Source of the DNA: Fidelibacterota bacterium
GTDB taxonomy: Bacteria > Marinisomatota > Marinisomatia > Marinisomatales > TCS56
Assembly (NCBI GenBank): GCA_030634675.1
Contig: DAOWAH010000047.1
Location: forward strand, 1-9,108
Direction of reading: 5' to 3'
DNA length: 9,108 bases
Shown piece after piece: positions 1 through 5,307 of this stretch. Position 1 is the first letter of the stretch. Each line of letters starts with the position of its first letter. The notes below the pieces were generated by a model. That model was not told where the DNA came from. It did no database searches and saw nothing but the letters and a program-made list of their open reading frames with translations. Made by a program: the position numbers and the translations under genes.

Positions 1-58
1 CGACCTGGCCGGATATATTATTGGTAACCTTTTTAAACGTAAAACATCAAACAGTTAA
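1..58 (+). CDS. C-terminal end of an unidentified upstream gene (partial)
   Basis: The frame starting at base 2 is open from the window edge and ends at TAA (56-58). It gives 18 residues, DLAGYIIGNLFKRKTSNS, with a short hydrophobic stretch followed by a basic, polar tail that would suit a protein C-terminus. The stop lies 24 bases before the ATG of the next + strand gene, a normal operon spacing. Eighteen open codons can occur by chance, so this rests mainly on position. The product cannot be recognised from so little sequence. Confidence 0.4.
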   Translation, partial: DLAGYIIGNLFKRKTSNS

Positions 59-71
59 TTGCTGTCTATTC

Positions 72-76
72 AGGAG
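72..76 (+). promoter_or_regulatory. Ribosome binding site of the CoA-binding protein gene
   Basis: AGGAG lies 6 bases before the ATG at 83. It decides the start: the upstream in-frame TTG at 59 has no such site and immediately follows the stop codon of the preceding frame. Confidence 0.8.
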
Positions 77-82
77 TATCCT

Positions 83-511
83 ATGAATGAAGCTGAGACA
101 ATCAAAGAAATTCTAGAGCTGAATACTATTGCTGTTGTCGGTCTCTCACCCAAACCGGAACGTCCCAGTAATAATGTAGCAACATATCTGCAATCTGTGG
201 GATACAAAATAATTCCGGTCAATCCGGGTCATGCTGAAATTCTTGGTGAAAAATGCTACCCTGATTTGAAGAGCATTCCAAATCCGGTTGAAATAGTGGA
301 AGTTTTTCGCCGTTCGGACCAGGTAGAACCAATTATCGATCAGGCGATCACTATTGGCGCTCAAGCGGTCTGGCTGCAAGACGGAGTTGTGAATCAAGCG
401 GCAGCTCAGAAAGCGGAAGACGCTGGTTTACTGGTTGTGATGGACGATTGTATGTTCAGGCAGCATCAGGCTCAAAATGATCCGAATTATGCCCCTCATT
501 GCGAGCTATAA
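83..511 (+). CDS. CoA-binding domain protein (CoA_binding_2 / YccU-like)
   Basis: A 142-aa cytosolic protein that is essentially one Rossmann-type CoA-binding domain, the small stand-alone family related to the N-terminal domain of succinyl-CoA synthetase alpha. Visible family signatures are the first strand and nucleotide loop IAVVGLSPKPERPSNNVA (about residues 16-33), the second strand YKIIPVNPG (41-49), LGEKCYPDL (54-62), the mid-domain VEIVEVFRRSD (69-79), AVWLQDGVVN (95-104) and the closing strand LLVVMDDCMF (116-125). Family members usually end this last strand with a Met-Asp-Arg-Cys type motif; here Arg is replaced by Asp. The ATG at 83 has a good AGGAG site. Length is normal for the family. 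Physiological role is not established for these proteins; binding of CoA or an acyl-CoA is inferred from the fold. It converges on nadK, so it belongs to a different transcript from the rest of the window. Confidence 0.9.
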   Translation: MNEAETIKEILELNTIAVVGLSPKPERPSNNVATYLQSVGYKIIPVNPGHAEILGEKCYPDLKSIPNPVEIVEVFRRSDQVEPIIDQAITIGAQAVWLQDGVVNQAAAQKAEDAGLLVVMDDCMFRQHQAQNDPNYAPHCEL

Positions 512-542
512 CGTAGCCACAGTTGCTCACCGCACAGAAATG

Positions 543-564
543 ATTTTCATTTATTAATGGAAAT
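543..564. repeat. A/T-rich imperfect inverted repeat downstream of the CoA-binding gene
   Basis: ATTTTCAT (543-550) pairs with ATGGAAAT (557-564) over 8 positions with one T-G wobble, leaving a 6-base loop. It starts 32 bases after the CoA-binding gene stop. It is followed on the + strand by AAAAAAGG and then TTTTT (573-577), so it could contribute to transcript ending, but the stem is weak and the layout is not canonical. Confidence 0.35.
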
Positions 565-732
565 AAAAAAGGTTTTTCCGGCTCAGAGCGATAATAACGC
601 AAAGCTAATTTTCTGGGTGCGCGATAAAGGGAATCGGGCAATAATCCATCGTGCCTAATTGGTAGTTCCAACCTGCTCCTCAGCACTCTTGGTAGCAGTG
701 CTTATTAGCCTTTCCGCACCCCTTCTGCAAGC

Positions 733-755
733 TGTTCAACCGGGAAGGTTGAACA
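733..755. repeat. 9-bp perfect inverted repeat just after nadK
   Basis: TGTTCAACC (733-741) and GGTTGAACA (747-755) are exact reverse complements around the 5-base loop GGGAA (reads TTCCC on the - strand). On the nadK transcript the stem begins 11 bases after the stop codon, the usual place for a 3'-end hairpin. No T-run follows on either strand, so it may act as a processing or stability stem, or in Rho-dependent ending, rather than as an intrinsic terminator. The stem is directly visible; the role is inferred. Confidence 0.65.
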
Positions 756-766
756 CCTGCTCCAAA

Positions 767-1654
767 CTAATTATCCCCCCGGCGTCCCCAACCCATTTTT
801 GTACGCAGAGTGTGAAAATAATTACTATCTTTAAAGGTTATCATTAGAATCTGATGATCAGCTTTTCTAATAATAATCTTAGGTGAATTATTCAAATACT
901 CCACAATTTGTCCATCCACGGTTACAGCCATATTCTTGGCTATCGCGCCTGGAAAAGTTATTTCTAATTCCATATCATCGGGCAGGACTAAAGGTCGATA
1001 AGTCAGACTGTGCGGGCAGATCGGCGAGACTACCAAGGCACTCAATCCGGGTGCTACAATTGGTCCTCCGGCTGCCAGAGAATAAGCGGTTGAACCAGTC
1101 GGTGTTGCCACAATTACTCCATCAGCTTTATAAGAGGCTACAAAACGACCGGCAGCCTGTAACTGGGCTGAGATCAGCCGATGGGATTTACCTTTATCAA
1201 TAACAATTTCATTAAGTGAATAACATGTCCGGCTTTTACTGCCATTATGAATCTCGCAGCGTAACACCATCCGCGGTTGAGTAGAATAATAACCCTTGGC
1301 AACTTGTTCCAACCGGGAATACAGATCATTTACCGTCACTTCTGCCAAAAAACCTAAATCTCCTAAATGAATACCAAGAATAGGAGTTTTTCGATTACCC
1401 ACAGCCCTGGCCGCCGAGAGAATCGTACCATCGCCACCCAGGGTAAGCACAAAATCCATAGTCAAAAAATCATTGGCATTTTCAATCACACCGCATGAGC
1501 TGCAACTTTTATCCTTGATTTCAGACAAAATACGAGTAGTTAAATAGATTTTCAACCGGTTTGCATCCGCCCACGCTATAATCCCCGGCAACAGTTCCCA
1601 GAACGAAGACTTGTCGGTATTAGCCCAGATAGCAAATTTAACTGGTTGCTTCAA
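767..1654 (-). CDS. nadK: NAD kinase
   Basis: ATP-dependent NAD+ kinase (NAD to NADP), a cytosolic homomultimeric enzyme of 295 aa, normal for the bacterial family. Family landmarks are all present: GGDGT (residues 73-77, with the catalytic Asp75), GDLGFLAE (98-105), the substrate loop around NEIV (148-151), and ADGVIVATPTGSTAYS (177-192) followed by AGGPIV and CPHSLTYRPLVLP (213-225). The start is TTG, supported by a GGAGG site 7 bases upstream. The TTG overlaps the xseB stop (TTGA), so the two genes are translationally coupled. Being last in the long leftward gene run, it is probably transcribed with xseA-xseB. In several bacterial groups nadK lies near xseA/xseB with ispA, dxs and tlyA between; those genes are absent here. 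Confidence 0.97.
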   Translation of the reverse strand: MKQPVKFAIWANTDKSSFWELLPGIIAWADANRLKIYLTTRILSEIKDKSCSSCGVIENANDFLTMDFVLTLGGDGTILSAARAVGNRKTPILGIHLGDLGFLAEVTVNDLYSRLEQVAKGYYSTQPRMVLRCEIHNGSKSRTCYSLNEIVIDKGKSHRLISAQLQAAGRFVASYKADGVIVATPTGSTAYSLAAGGPIVAPGLSALVVSPICPHSLTYRPLVLPDDMELEITFPGAIAKNMAVTVDGQIVEYLNNSPKIIIRKADHQILMITFKDSNYFHTLRTKMGWGRRGDN

Positions 1655-1881
1655 TCCAAATCCTCCAATTCGAAGGAATCATCGGTTTTTTTCACTAACG
1701 TCTTAATCCGGTTCTCGGCTTGTTGCAATTGTTTACGGCAGTATTCGGAGAGTTCAATGCCCTCTTCAAATAGTTTTAAATTATCTTCCAAGGATAGCTT
1801 TCCATCTTCCAATTTCTGAACGATATTCTCAAGACGCTGAAAAGCATCCTCAAATGAAGCTGCTTTAGTTTTTTTTGGCAT
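1651..1881 (-). CDS. xseB: Exodeoxyribonuclease VII small subunit
   Basis: A 76-aa protein matching the small, all-helical XseB subunit, several copies of which wrap the XseA large subunit to form exonuclease VII, a cytosolic single-strand DNA exonuclease. The family signature is clear: SFEDAFQRLENIVQKLEDG (residues 9-27), then LSLEDNLKLFEEGIELSEYC (29-48), an amphipathic helix pair, and an acidic C-terminus (DDSFELEDLD). Length is typical. The ATG at 1881 follows xseA by 48 bases; only a weak, distant AGGGA precedes it. The stop codon overlaps the nadK start by a shared TTGA. Confidence 0.96.
   Translation of the reverse strand: MPKKTKAASFEDAFQRLENIVQKLEDGKLSLEDNLKLFEEGIELSEYCRKQLQQAENRIKTLVKKTDDSFELEDLD
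1662..1666 (-). promoter_or_regulatory. Ribosome binding site deciding the nadK TTG start
   Basis: GGAGG on the - strand, 7 bases before TTG at 1654, inside the last codons of xseB. It is the strongest Shine-Dalgarno match I noticed in the window. It supports use of the rare TTG start that creates the 4-base xseB/nadK overlap. Confidence 0.8.
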
Positions 1882-1929
1882 GGTTAAATATAGTCCCTAT
1901 TTTTTTTATTGCATCGTGAAAAGATCGTT

Positions 1930-3138
1930 TCATTCATCAATATTGGCTGTTTTTTGCGCCTGGATTTTACCTTCCGCCAAATGCAAATTGAATGATTGCC
2001 CCAATTTTATATCGTGCGGTGTACGGATGATCCGCCCATCGCTGGTTCGCACAGCCAAGGCATACCCCCGTGATAGGATAGCATTGGGATTCAAGGTTTG
2101 TAGCCGTTGCTCAATACTGACTAACTGAGATTGCCATAAAGCCGATCTGATCTGTGTACTTTTAAACAAATCTTTCATGAGTCGGTCAAGTCGCTCTTCG
2201 GTGATATCAAGCAGTTCCAGTGGTTGCCGAAAGCCATAACGGTCGATTAGGTTATCAAGCTGTTGCTGGCGCTTTTCGATTTCGCGGCTAACTAACATGG
2301 TAAGCGTTTCCCTAAAATAATCCAGATTACCCAGCAGTTCATTTTGCGAAGGCGCTACCAGCTCAGCGGCGGCCGAAGGTGTGGGTGCGCGCAAGTCAGC
2401 AACCAGATCGGCAATGGTTGTATCAGTCTCATGCCCCACCGCAGAAATAATGGGTATTGGACAGGCAAAAAGAGCGCGCGCTACCGCTTCCTCATTAAAA
2501 GGCCAAAGATCCTCCAGTGAACCTCCACCCCGGCCAACTATCAGCACATCAACCTGATCATAAGTGGTAAATTCAAGCACTGCCTGCACAATGTCATCGG
2601 CGGCTGTATCGCCCTGTACGAGCGAAGGACGTAATATTATCTGCACCTGGGGTGCTCGACGTTGCAACACTTTGATAATATCCCTGAAAGCCGCTCCGGT
2701 GGCTGAAGTAATTACACCTATCCGCCTCGGATAGGGAGGTAGTTTTTGTTTAACCTCCGGAGTAAACAAGCCTTCCGCAGCTAATTGTTTTTTCAGCGCT
2801 TCAAAAGCCAGATAAAGCGTTCCGATCCCAGCCGGTTCCAACCGGGTGGCGATTATTTGATAATAACCACGTTGCTCATAGACCGAAATACGTCCTTGTA
2901 TTAATATCTGCATGCCATTTTCTGGCCGGAAATGCAGATATTGATTATTACCTTTAAACATCACTGCTTTGATTTCAGCCTGCTTATCCTTTAGCGTGAA
3001 ATACATATGGCCGGAACGATGGTGGACAAAATTCGAGATTTCGCCGGAAACCCAAACGGATGGGAAGTGTCCTTCCAACAATTCTTTGATCAACTGCGTC
3101 AGCTCACCGACGCTATAGGTCACTTTGGAATTATTCAT
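1930..3138 (-). CDS. xseA: Exodeoxyribonuclease VII large subunit
   Basis: Catalytic subunit of exonuclease VII, 402 aa. An N-terminal OB-fold (about 5-100, with VWVSGEISNF at 28-37 and MQILIQGRISVYEQRG at 76-91) binds single-stranded DNA. It is followed by the nuclease domain with PPYPRRIGVITSATGAA (134-150), VGRGGGSLEDLWPFNE (201-216) and GHETDTTIADLVADLRAPTP (235-254). A coiled-coil arm (about 265-350) for XseB binding and the C-terminal NPNAILSRGYALA (350-362) complete it. The ATG at 3138 is preferred over an in-frame TTG 13 codons upstream because it gives the family N-terminus and overlaps the preceding stop as TAATG, a coupling arrangement. Slightly shorter than the E. coli protein, otherwise intact. 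xseB follows directly. Confidence 0.97.
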   Translation of the reverse strand: MNNSKVTYSVGELTQLIKELLEGHFPSVWVSGEISNFVHHRSGHMYFTLKDKQAEIKAVMFKGNNQYLHFRPENGMQILIQGRISVYEQRGYYQIIATRLEPAGIGTLYLAFEALKKQLAAEGLFTPEVKQKLPPYPRRIGVITSATGAAFRDIIKVLQRRAPQVQIILRPSLVQGDTAADDIVQAVLEFTTYDQVDVLIVGRGGGSLEDLWPFNEEAVARALFACPIPIISAVGHETDTTIADLVADLRAPTPSAAAELVAPSQNELLGNLDYFRETLTMLVSREIEKRQQQLDNLIDRYGFRQPLELLDITEERLDRLMKDLFKSTQIRSALWQSQLVSIEQRLQTLNPNAILSRGYALAVRTSDGRIIRTPHDIKLGQSFNLHLAEGKIQAQKTANIDE

Positions 3139-4001
3139 TAATATTCCGGACTGGGCTGGCCGGCCTGTATCCAGCAAGAATACCAGAAACTGGCCACTCG
3201 CAAGGCCGCTTGATTCATTCGATTTTGCGCTAATTGCCCCGACTCACGGTATAATATAGCCAGATAATCACTCGTTTCAGGAAGGGTATCATATCCGCGT
3301 AACAATTCCCTGACTTCCGGTGTCTGACCGTTTCGGGCCAGAGAATCGGCGTGCAGGATTTCATGGTGTGAAGTATATGATTCACGTACAATCTTGAATC
3401 CTTCCACCAATAGATCATCAATTTGATAGACAGCTCCGACCGGAATGACAGTATCAATGTAAGTATCTACCATCGGTACCTCCCAGCGGAAATGAATTCC
3501 ATCATTGCCCGATAACTGACCGTTATAATTAGCGACTACATGCAAAGGCATATGCAAATCAGCAACATAATGACCGAGGGCTGCCAGCGGAATGATGACT
3601 CCGGCCCAATCTCCCGCTTTCATCATTTCAATTATATTACGGGAGTATTCTTCAATCCAATAAGGACCAATCCCCCAGCGACGAACATTTTCCACTCCAA
3701 AGCTACTGATCAATTCAGCTTGTGTCGGTGGTAAATCGGTAAAAGGATAGGCTGAGTACAGATCAATATCGATATAATGGCGCTGACCCTCTTCCGGGTC
3801 ATTTCGTTTCCAGGCATCGGGATCGGGAGCATGACTAGCTAGCGAATCAGCATAGTATTTTATATACTGACCAAAACTACCGTCAATTATTTGAGCTGCA
3901 GCCTGGTTTATCCGCTGGTGACCTTTATCTCCCCAACCCTGCGCAATACTACCAAAAACCAGGTAGATATAAAAACAGGTATGTAAAATCCAGCGCCCCA
4001 T
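3138..4001 (-). CDS. Exported S1/P1 nuclease / zinc phospholipase C superfamily protein
   Basis: A 287-aa predicted secreted protein of the tri-zinc S1/P1 nuclease - phospholipase C superfamily. The N-terminus is a signal peptide (hydrophobic about 5-19) with a likely cut after AQG22, leaving Trp23 as the mature N-terminus. In this superfamily Trp1 itself ligates zinc. Other candidate ligands in order are His28 (WGDKGH), Asp60 (SHAPDPD), His75 (RHYID), His144 and Asp148 (GHYVADLH), His154 (MPLHV), and His170 and Glu174 (HFRWE). The last pair, His-x3-Glu, resembles bacterial phospholipase C more than the His-x3-Asp of P1 nuclease, whereas the WGxxGH start is nuclease-like. Substrate (nucleic acid 3'-ends, or phospholipid) is therefore open. 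It overlaps xseA by one base and follows the 31-aa gene by 12 bases. No strong ribosome site is visible. Confidence 0.88.
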   Translation of the reverse strand: MGRWILHTCFYIYLVFGSIAQGWGDKGHQRINQAAAQIIDGSFGQYIKYYADSLASHAPDPDAWKRNDPEEGQRHYIDIDLYSAYPFTDLPPTQAELISSFGVENVRRWGIGPYWIEEYSRNIIEMMKAGDWAGVIIPLAALGHYVADLHMPLHVVANYNGQLSGNDGIHFRWEVPMVDTYIDTVIPVGAVYQIDDLLVEGFKIVRESYTSHHEILHADSLARNGQTPEVRELLRGYDTLPETSDYLAILYRESGQLAQNRMNQAALRVASFWYSCWIQAGQPSPEY

Positions 4002-4013
4002 GGACGGCTGTTT

Positions 4014-4109
4014 TTAACGATTTTTTTTCTTATGTCTATTGGCGCGCAGACGCTTTTTCCGCTTATGCGTCGAAATCTTACGCCTTTTCCGCTTCTTTCC
4101 GCAGGGCAT
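4014..4109 (-). CDS. 31-aa highly basic mini-protein, AURKAIP1/COX24-like (possible ribosomal protein)
   Basis: The - strand frame ATG (4109) to TAA (4014) encodes 31 residues beginning MPCGKKRKRRKISTHKRKKR and ending in NRHKKKNR. More than half are Lys or Arg, and there are no acidic residues. I recognise the pattern (K-R-x-K-I/V-x-T-H-K-R-K-K-R, then N-R-H-K-K-K) from very short proteins annotated as AURKAIP1/COX24-domain proteins in Bacteroidota and relatives. Comparable actinobacterial mini-proteins (bS22) are small-subunit ribosomal proteins, so an RNA- or ribosome-binding role is likely but inferred. AGAGG (4114-4118) lies 4 bases before the ATG. It sits 9 bases after the HU gene and 12 before the exported nuclease gene. 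A run of eight A's codes the KKKN end. It is easily missed by gene callers because of its length. Confidence 0.85.
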   Translation of the reverse strand: MPCGKKRKRRKISTHKRKKRLRANRHKKKNR

Positions 4110-4113
4110 AATA

Positions 4114-4118
4114 CCTCT
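4114..4118 (-). promoter_or_regulatory. Ribosome binding site of the 31-aa gene
   Basis: AGAGG directly after the HU stop codon and 4 bases before the ATG at 4109. Its presence in a gap of only 9 bases supports the mini-gene being translated in its own right. Confidence 0.65.
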
Positions 4119-4409
4119 TTATTTATTCATTATAGTTTGATTTACAACAGTTCGCATTCGTTTGGACGGTTTAAAGGTTGGAACGTATCGCTCCGGTAAT
4201 TGAATTTCACCTCCGGTACCAGGGTTGCGGGCTTTTTTGGCCTGACGATGTTTGACAGCGAAGGTTCCAAATCCGCGTAATTCAACCCGTTCATTACGTG
4301 CTAAAGCATCAATAATCGTCGCCATAATTCCGGACATTACAGTTTCCGTTTCGACTTTAGTCAAGCCGGTAGCCGCAGCAACTGTATTGACAATTTCCTG
4401 TTTAGTCAT
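4119..4409 (-). CDS. HU/IHF-family DNA-binding protein
   Basis: A 96-aa nucleoid-associated protein of the HU/IHF family; it acts as a dimer that bends DNA with two beta-arms. Helical dimer core at about 1-45 (MTKQEIVNTVAAATGL at the start), then the signature VELRGFGTFAVKHRQAKKA (42-60). The arm follows with RNPGTGGEIQLPERYVPTFK (61-80), in which Pro63 is the expected DNA-intercalating residue, and PSKRMRTVVN closes the fold. Residue choice in the arm (EIQLPERYVPTFKPSK) leans towards IHF-like members, but HU and IHF cannot be separated safely. The ATG at 4409 is chosen over an ATG at 4478 because it gives the family N-terminus, has GAGGG 7 bases upstream, and starts one base after the sppA stop. 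Its frame is shared with the mini-gene that follows. Confidence 0.95.
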   Translation of the reverse strand: MTKQEIVNTVAAATGLTKVETETVMSGIMATIIDALARNERVELRGFGTFAVKHRQAKKARNPGTGGEIQLPERYVPTFKPSKRMRTVVNQTIMNK

Positions 4410-4410
4410 T

Positions 4411-5307
4411 TCATTTCCCTCGCCAACGATAAGCTGGAATGACGTCAAACCAGCTAGTTCCCGTCGGTCTCCTTGCATCCATGATTAGGTCCAAAAAAGA
4501 CGAACGACGATGTCTGATCTGAAATATCTTAGGTTTTCCTTGAATGCCTCCTAGCCCGGCTGCTAGCGCTATTGCATCTTCATAGGTTCCCAGCGTGTCA
4601 ACTAGTCCCATCTCCAGCGCTTGGGTTCCGGTATAGACCCGGCCATCGGCCAGAATGCGCACCGAATCTACATCCAAATTACGCTCTTCTGCCACAGCTG
4701 CTATAAATTGATTGTGTAGGTCATCAATAATATTTTGAAAATATCTACGGTCATCTTCAGTAACCTCACGACTGGTCGAACCGGCATCTTTAAGTTGGCC
4801 ACTTTTTACTGTTTCGATACTCAAACCCAATTTTTCCAGCAGTTCGGTAGCCACCGGATATTCCATAATTACACCAATACTACCCGTGATAGTTCCTTTG
4901 TTGGCCATGACGCTGGTGCTGCCCAAGGCAATATAATACCCCCCCGAGGCAGCTACGCTACCCATCGAAGTGATAATTGGTTTAATTTCCCTGACCCGAC
5001 GCACCTTTTCAAATATCTCCTGAGATGGTGCAATGGAACCACCAGGACTGTTTACTCGCAATACAATTGCCTTAATATCTTTTCGCTGAGCTAATGATTC
5101 AAGATCTTCCACAACTGTTTTTGAGGTAAAGATGGGACCTTCAACGCGCACAATACCAACTTTATCCTTACTGCCAAAACCATCCTCGTCCGATGATAAA
5201 TTGACAATCCGCAGGATCAGAAAGATGGTAACGATGGTTGCCAGTGTAATCCAGACCCAGCGATTAGTTCTTTGGGGTGGTCGTGGCCCTATCCTTGAGG
5301 TATCCAT
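4411..5307 (-). CDS. sppA: Signal peptide peptidase SppA, short (single-domain) type
   Basis: A 298-aa inner-membrane serine protease that degrades signal peptides left after secretion; active site on the extracytoplasmic face. A single N-terminal membrane anchor (about 17-33, WVWITLATIVTIFLILR) precedes the ClpP/crotonase-like protease domain, with KVGIVRVEGPI (49-59), IVLRVNSPGGS (81-91), SMGSVAASGGYYIALGS (114-130) and TGSIGVI (141-147). Ser121 of ASGGYY is the expected nucleophile, and Lys173 (VKSGQLKD) lies 52 residues on, the spacing of the Ser-Lys dyad in the Bacillus short enzyme. The downstream DGRVYTGTQALEMGLVDTLG (221-240) is also typical. It is a half-length form compared with the duplicated E. 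coli enzyme. The ATG at 5307 lies inside the end of the transglycosylase gene (19-base overlap), and no strong ribosome site is seen, suggesting coupled translation. Confidence 0.95.
   Translation of the reverse strand: MDTSRIGPRPPQRTNRWVWITLATIVTIFLILRIVNLSSDEDGFGSKDKVGIVRVEGPIFTSKTVVEDLESLAQRKDIKAIVLRVNSPGGSIAPSQEIFEKVRRVREIKPIITSMGSVAASGGYYIALGSTSVMANKGTITGSIGVIMEYPVATELLEKLGLSIETVKSGQLKDAGSTSREVTEDDRRYFQNIIDDLHNQFIAAVAEERNLDVDSVRILADGRVYTGTQALEMGLVDTLGTYEDAIALAAGLGGIQGKPKIFQIRHRRSSFLDLIMDARRPTGTSWFDVIPAYRWRGK
4417..4421 (-). promoter_or_regulatory. Ribosome binding site of the HU gene
   Basis: GAGGG, 7 bases before the ATG at 4409 and inside the last codons of sppA. It decides the start against the upstream ATG at 4478, which would put 23 unrelated residues before the HU fold. 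Confidence 0.75.

Larger units (their letters stand above)
512..766. other. Convergent intergenic region, no convincing gene
   Basis: This 255-base stretch separates the stop codons of the CoA-binding gene and nadK. It contains an A/T-rich imperfect hairpin (543-564), a 6-bp stem (682-702), a 9-bp perfect hairpin (733-755) and a 9-base direct repeat, ACCTGCTCC, at 671-679 and 755-763. None of the stems is followed by a T-run on the strand that would need a terminator, so I cannot call a canonical intrinsic terminator. Open frames crossing it match no family I know. Confidence 0.7.

Noticed and set aside
456..686. 76-aa open frame on the - strand across the convergent intergenic region
   Set aside because: It starts at GTG, runs antisense into the end of the CoA-binding gene, shows no family pattern I recognise and has no obvious ribosome site. 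A real gene is not excluded but not supported.
4021..4028. Run of eight A's on the coding strand near the end of the 31-aa gene as a possible slippage site
   Set aside because: Shifted frames lead only to unrelated short extensions overlapping the next gene; AAA/AAG lysine codons explain the run.
4411..4478. Upstream ATG at 4478 as the HU start
   Set aside because: It would add 23 residues unlike any HU N-terminus, all within sppA; the ATG at 4409 has GAGGG and the family start.
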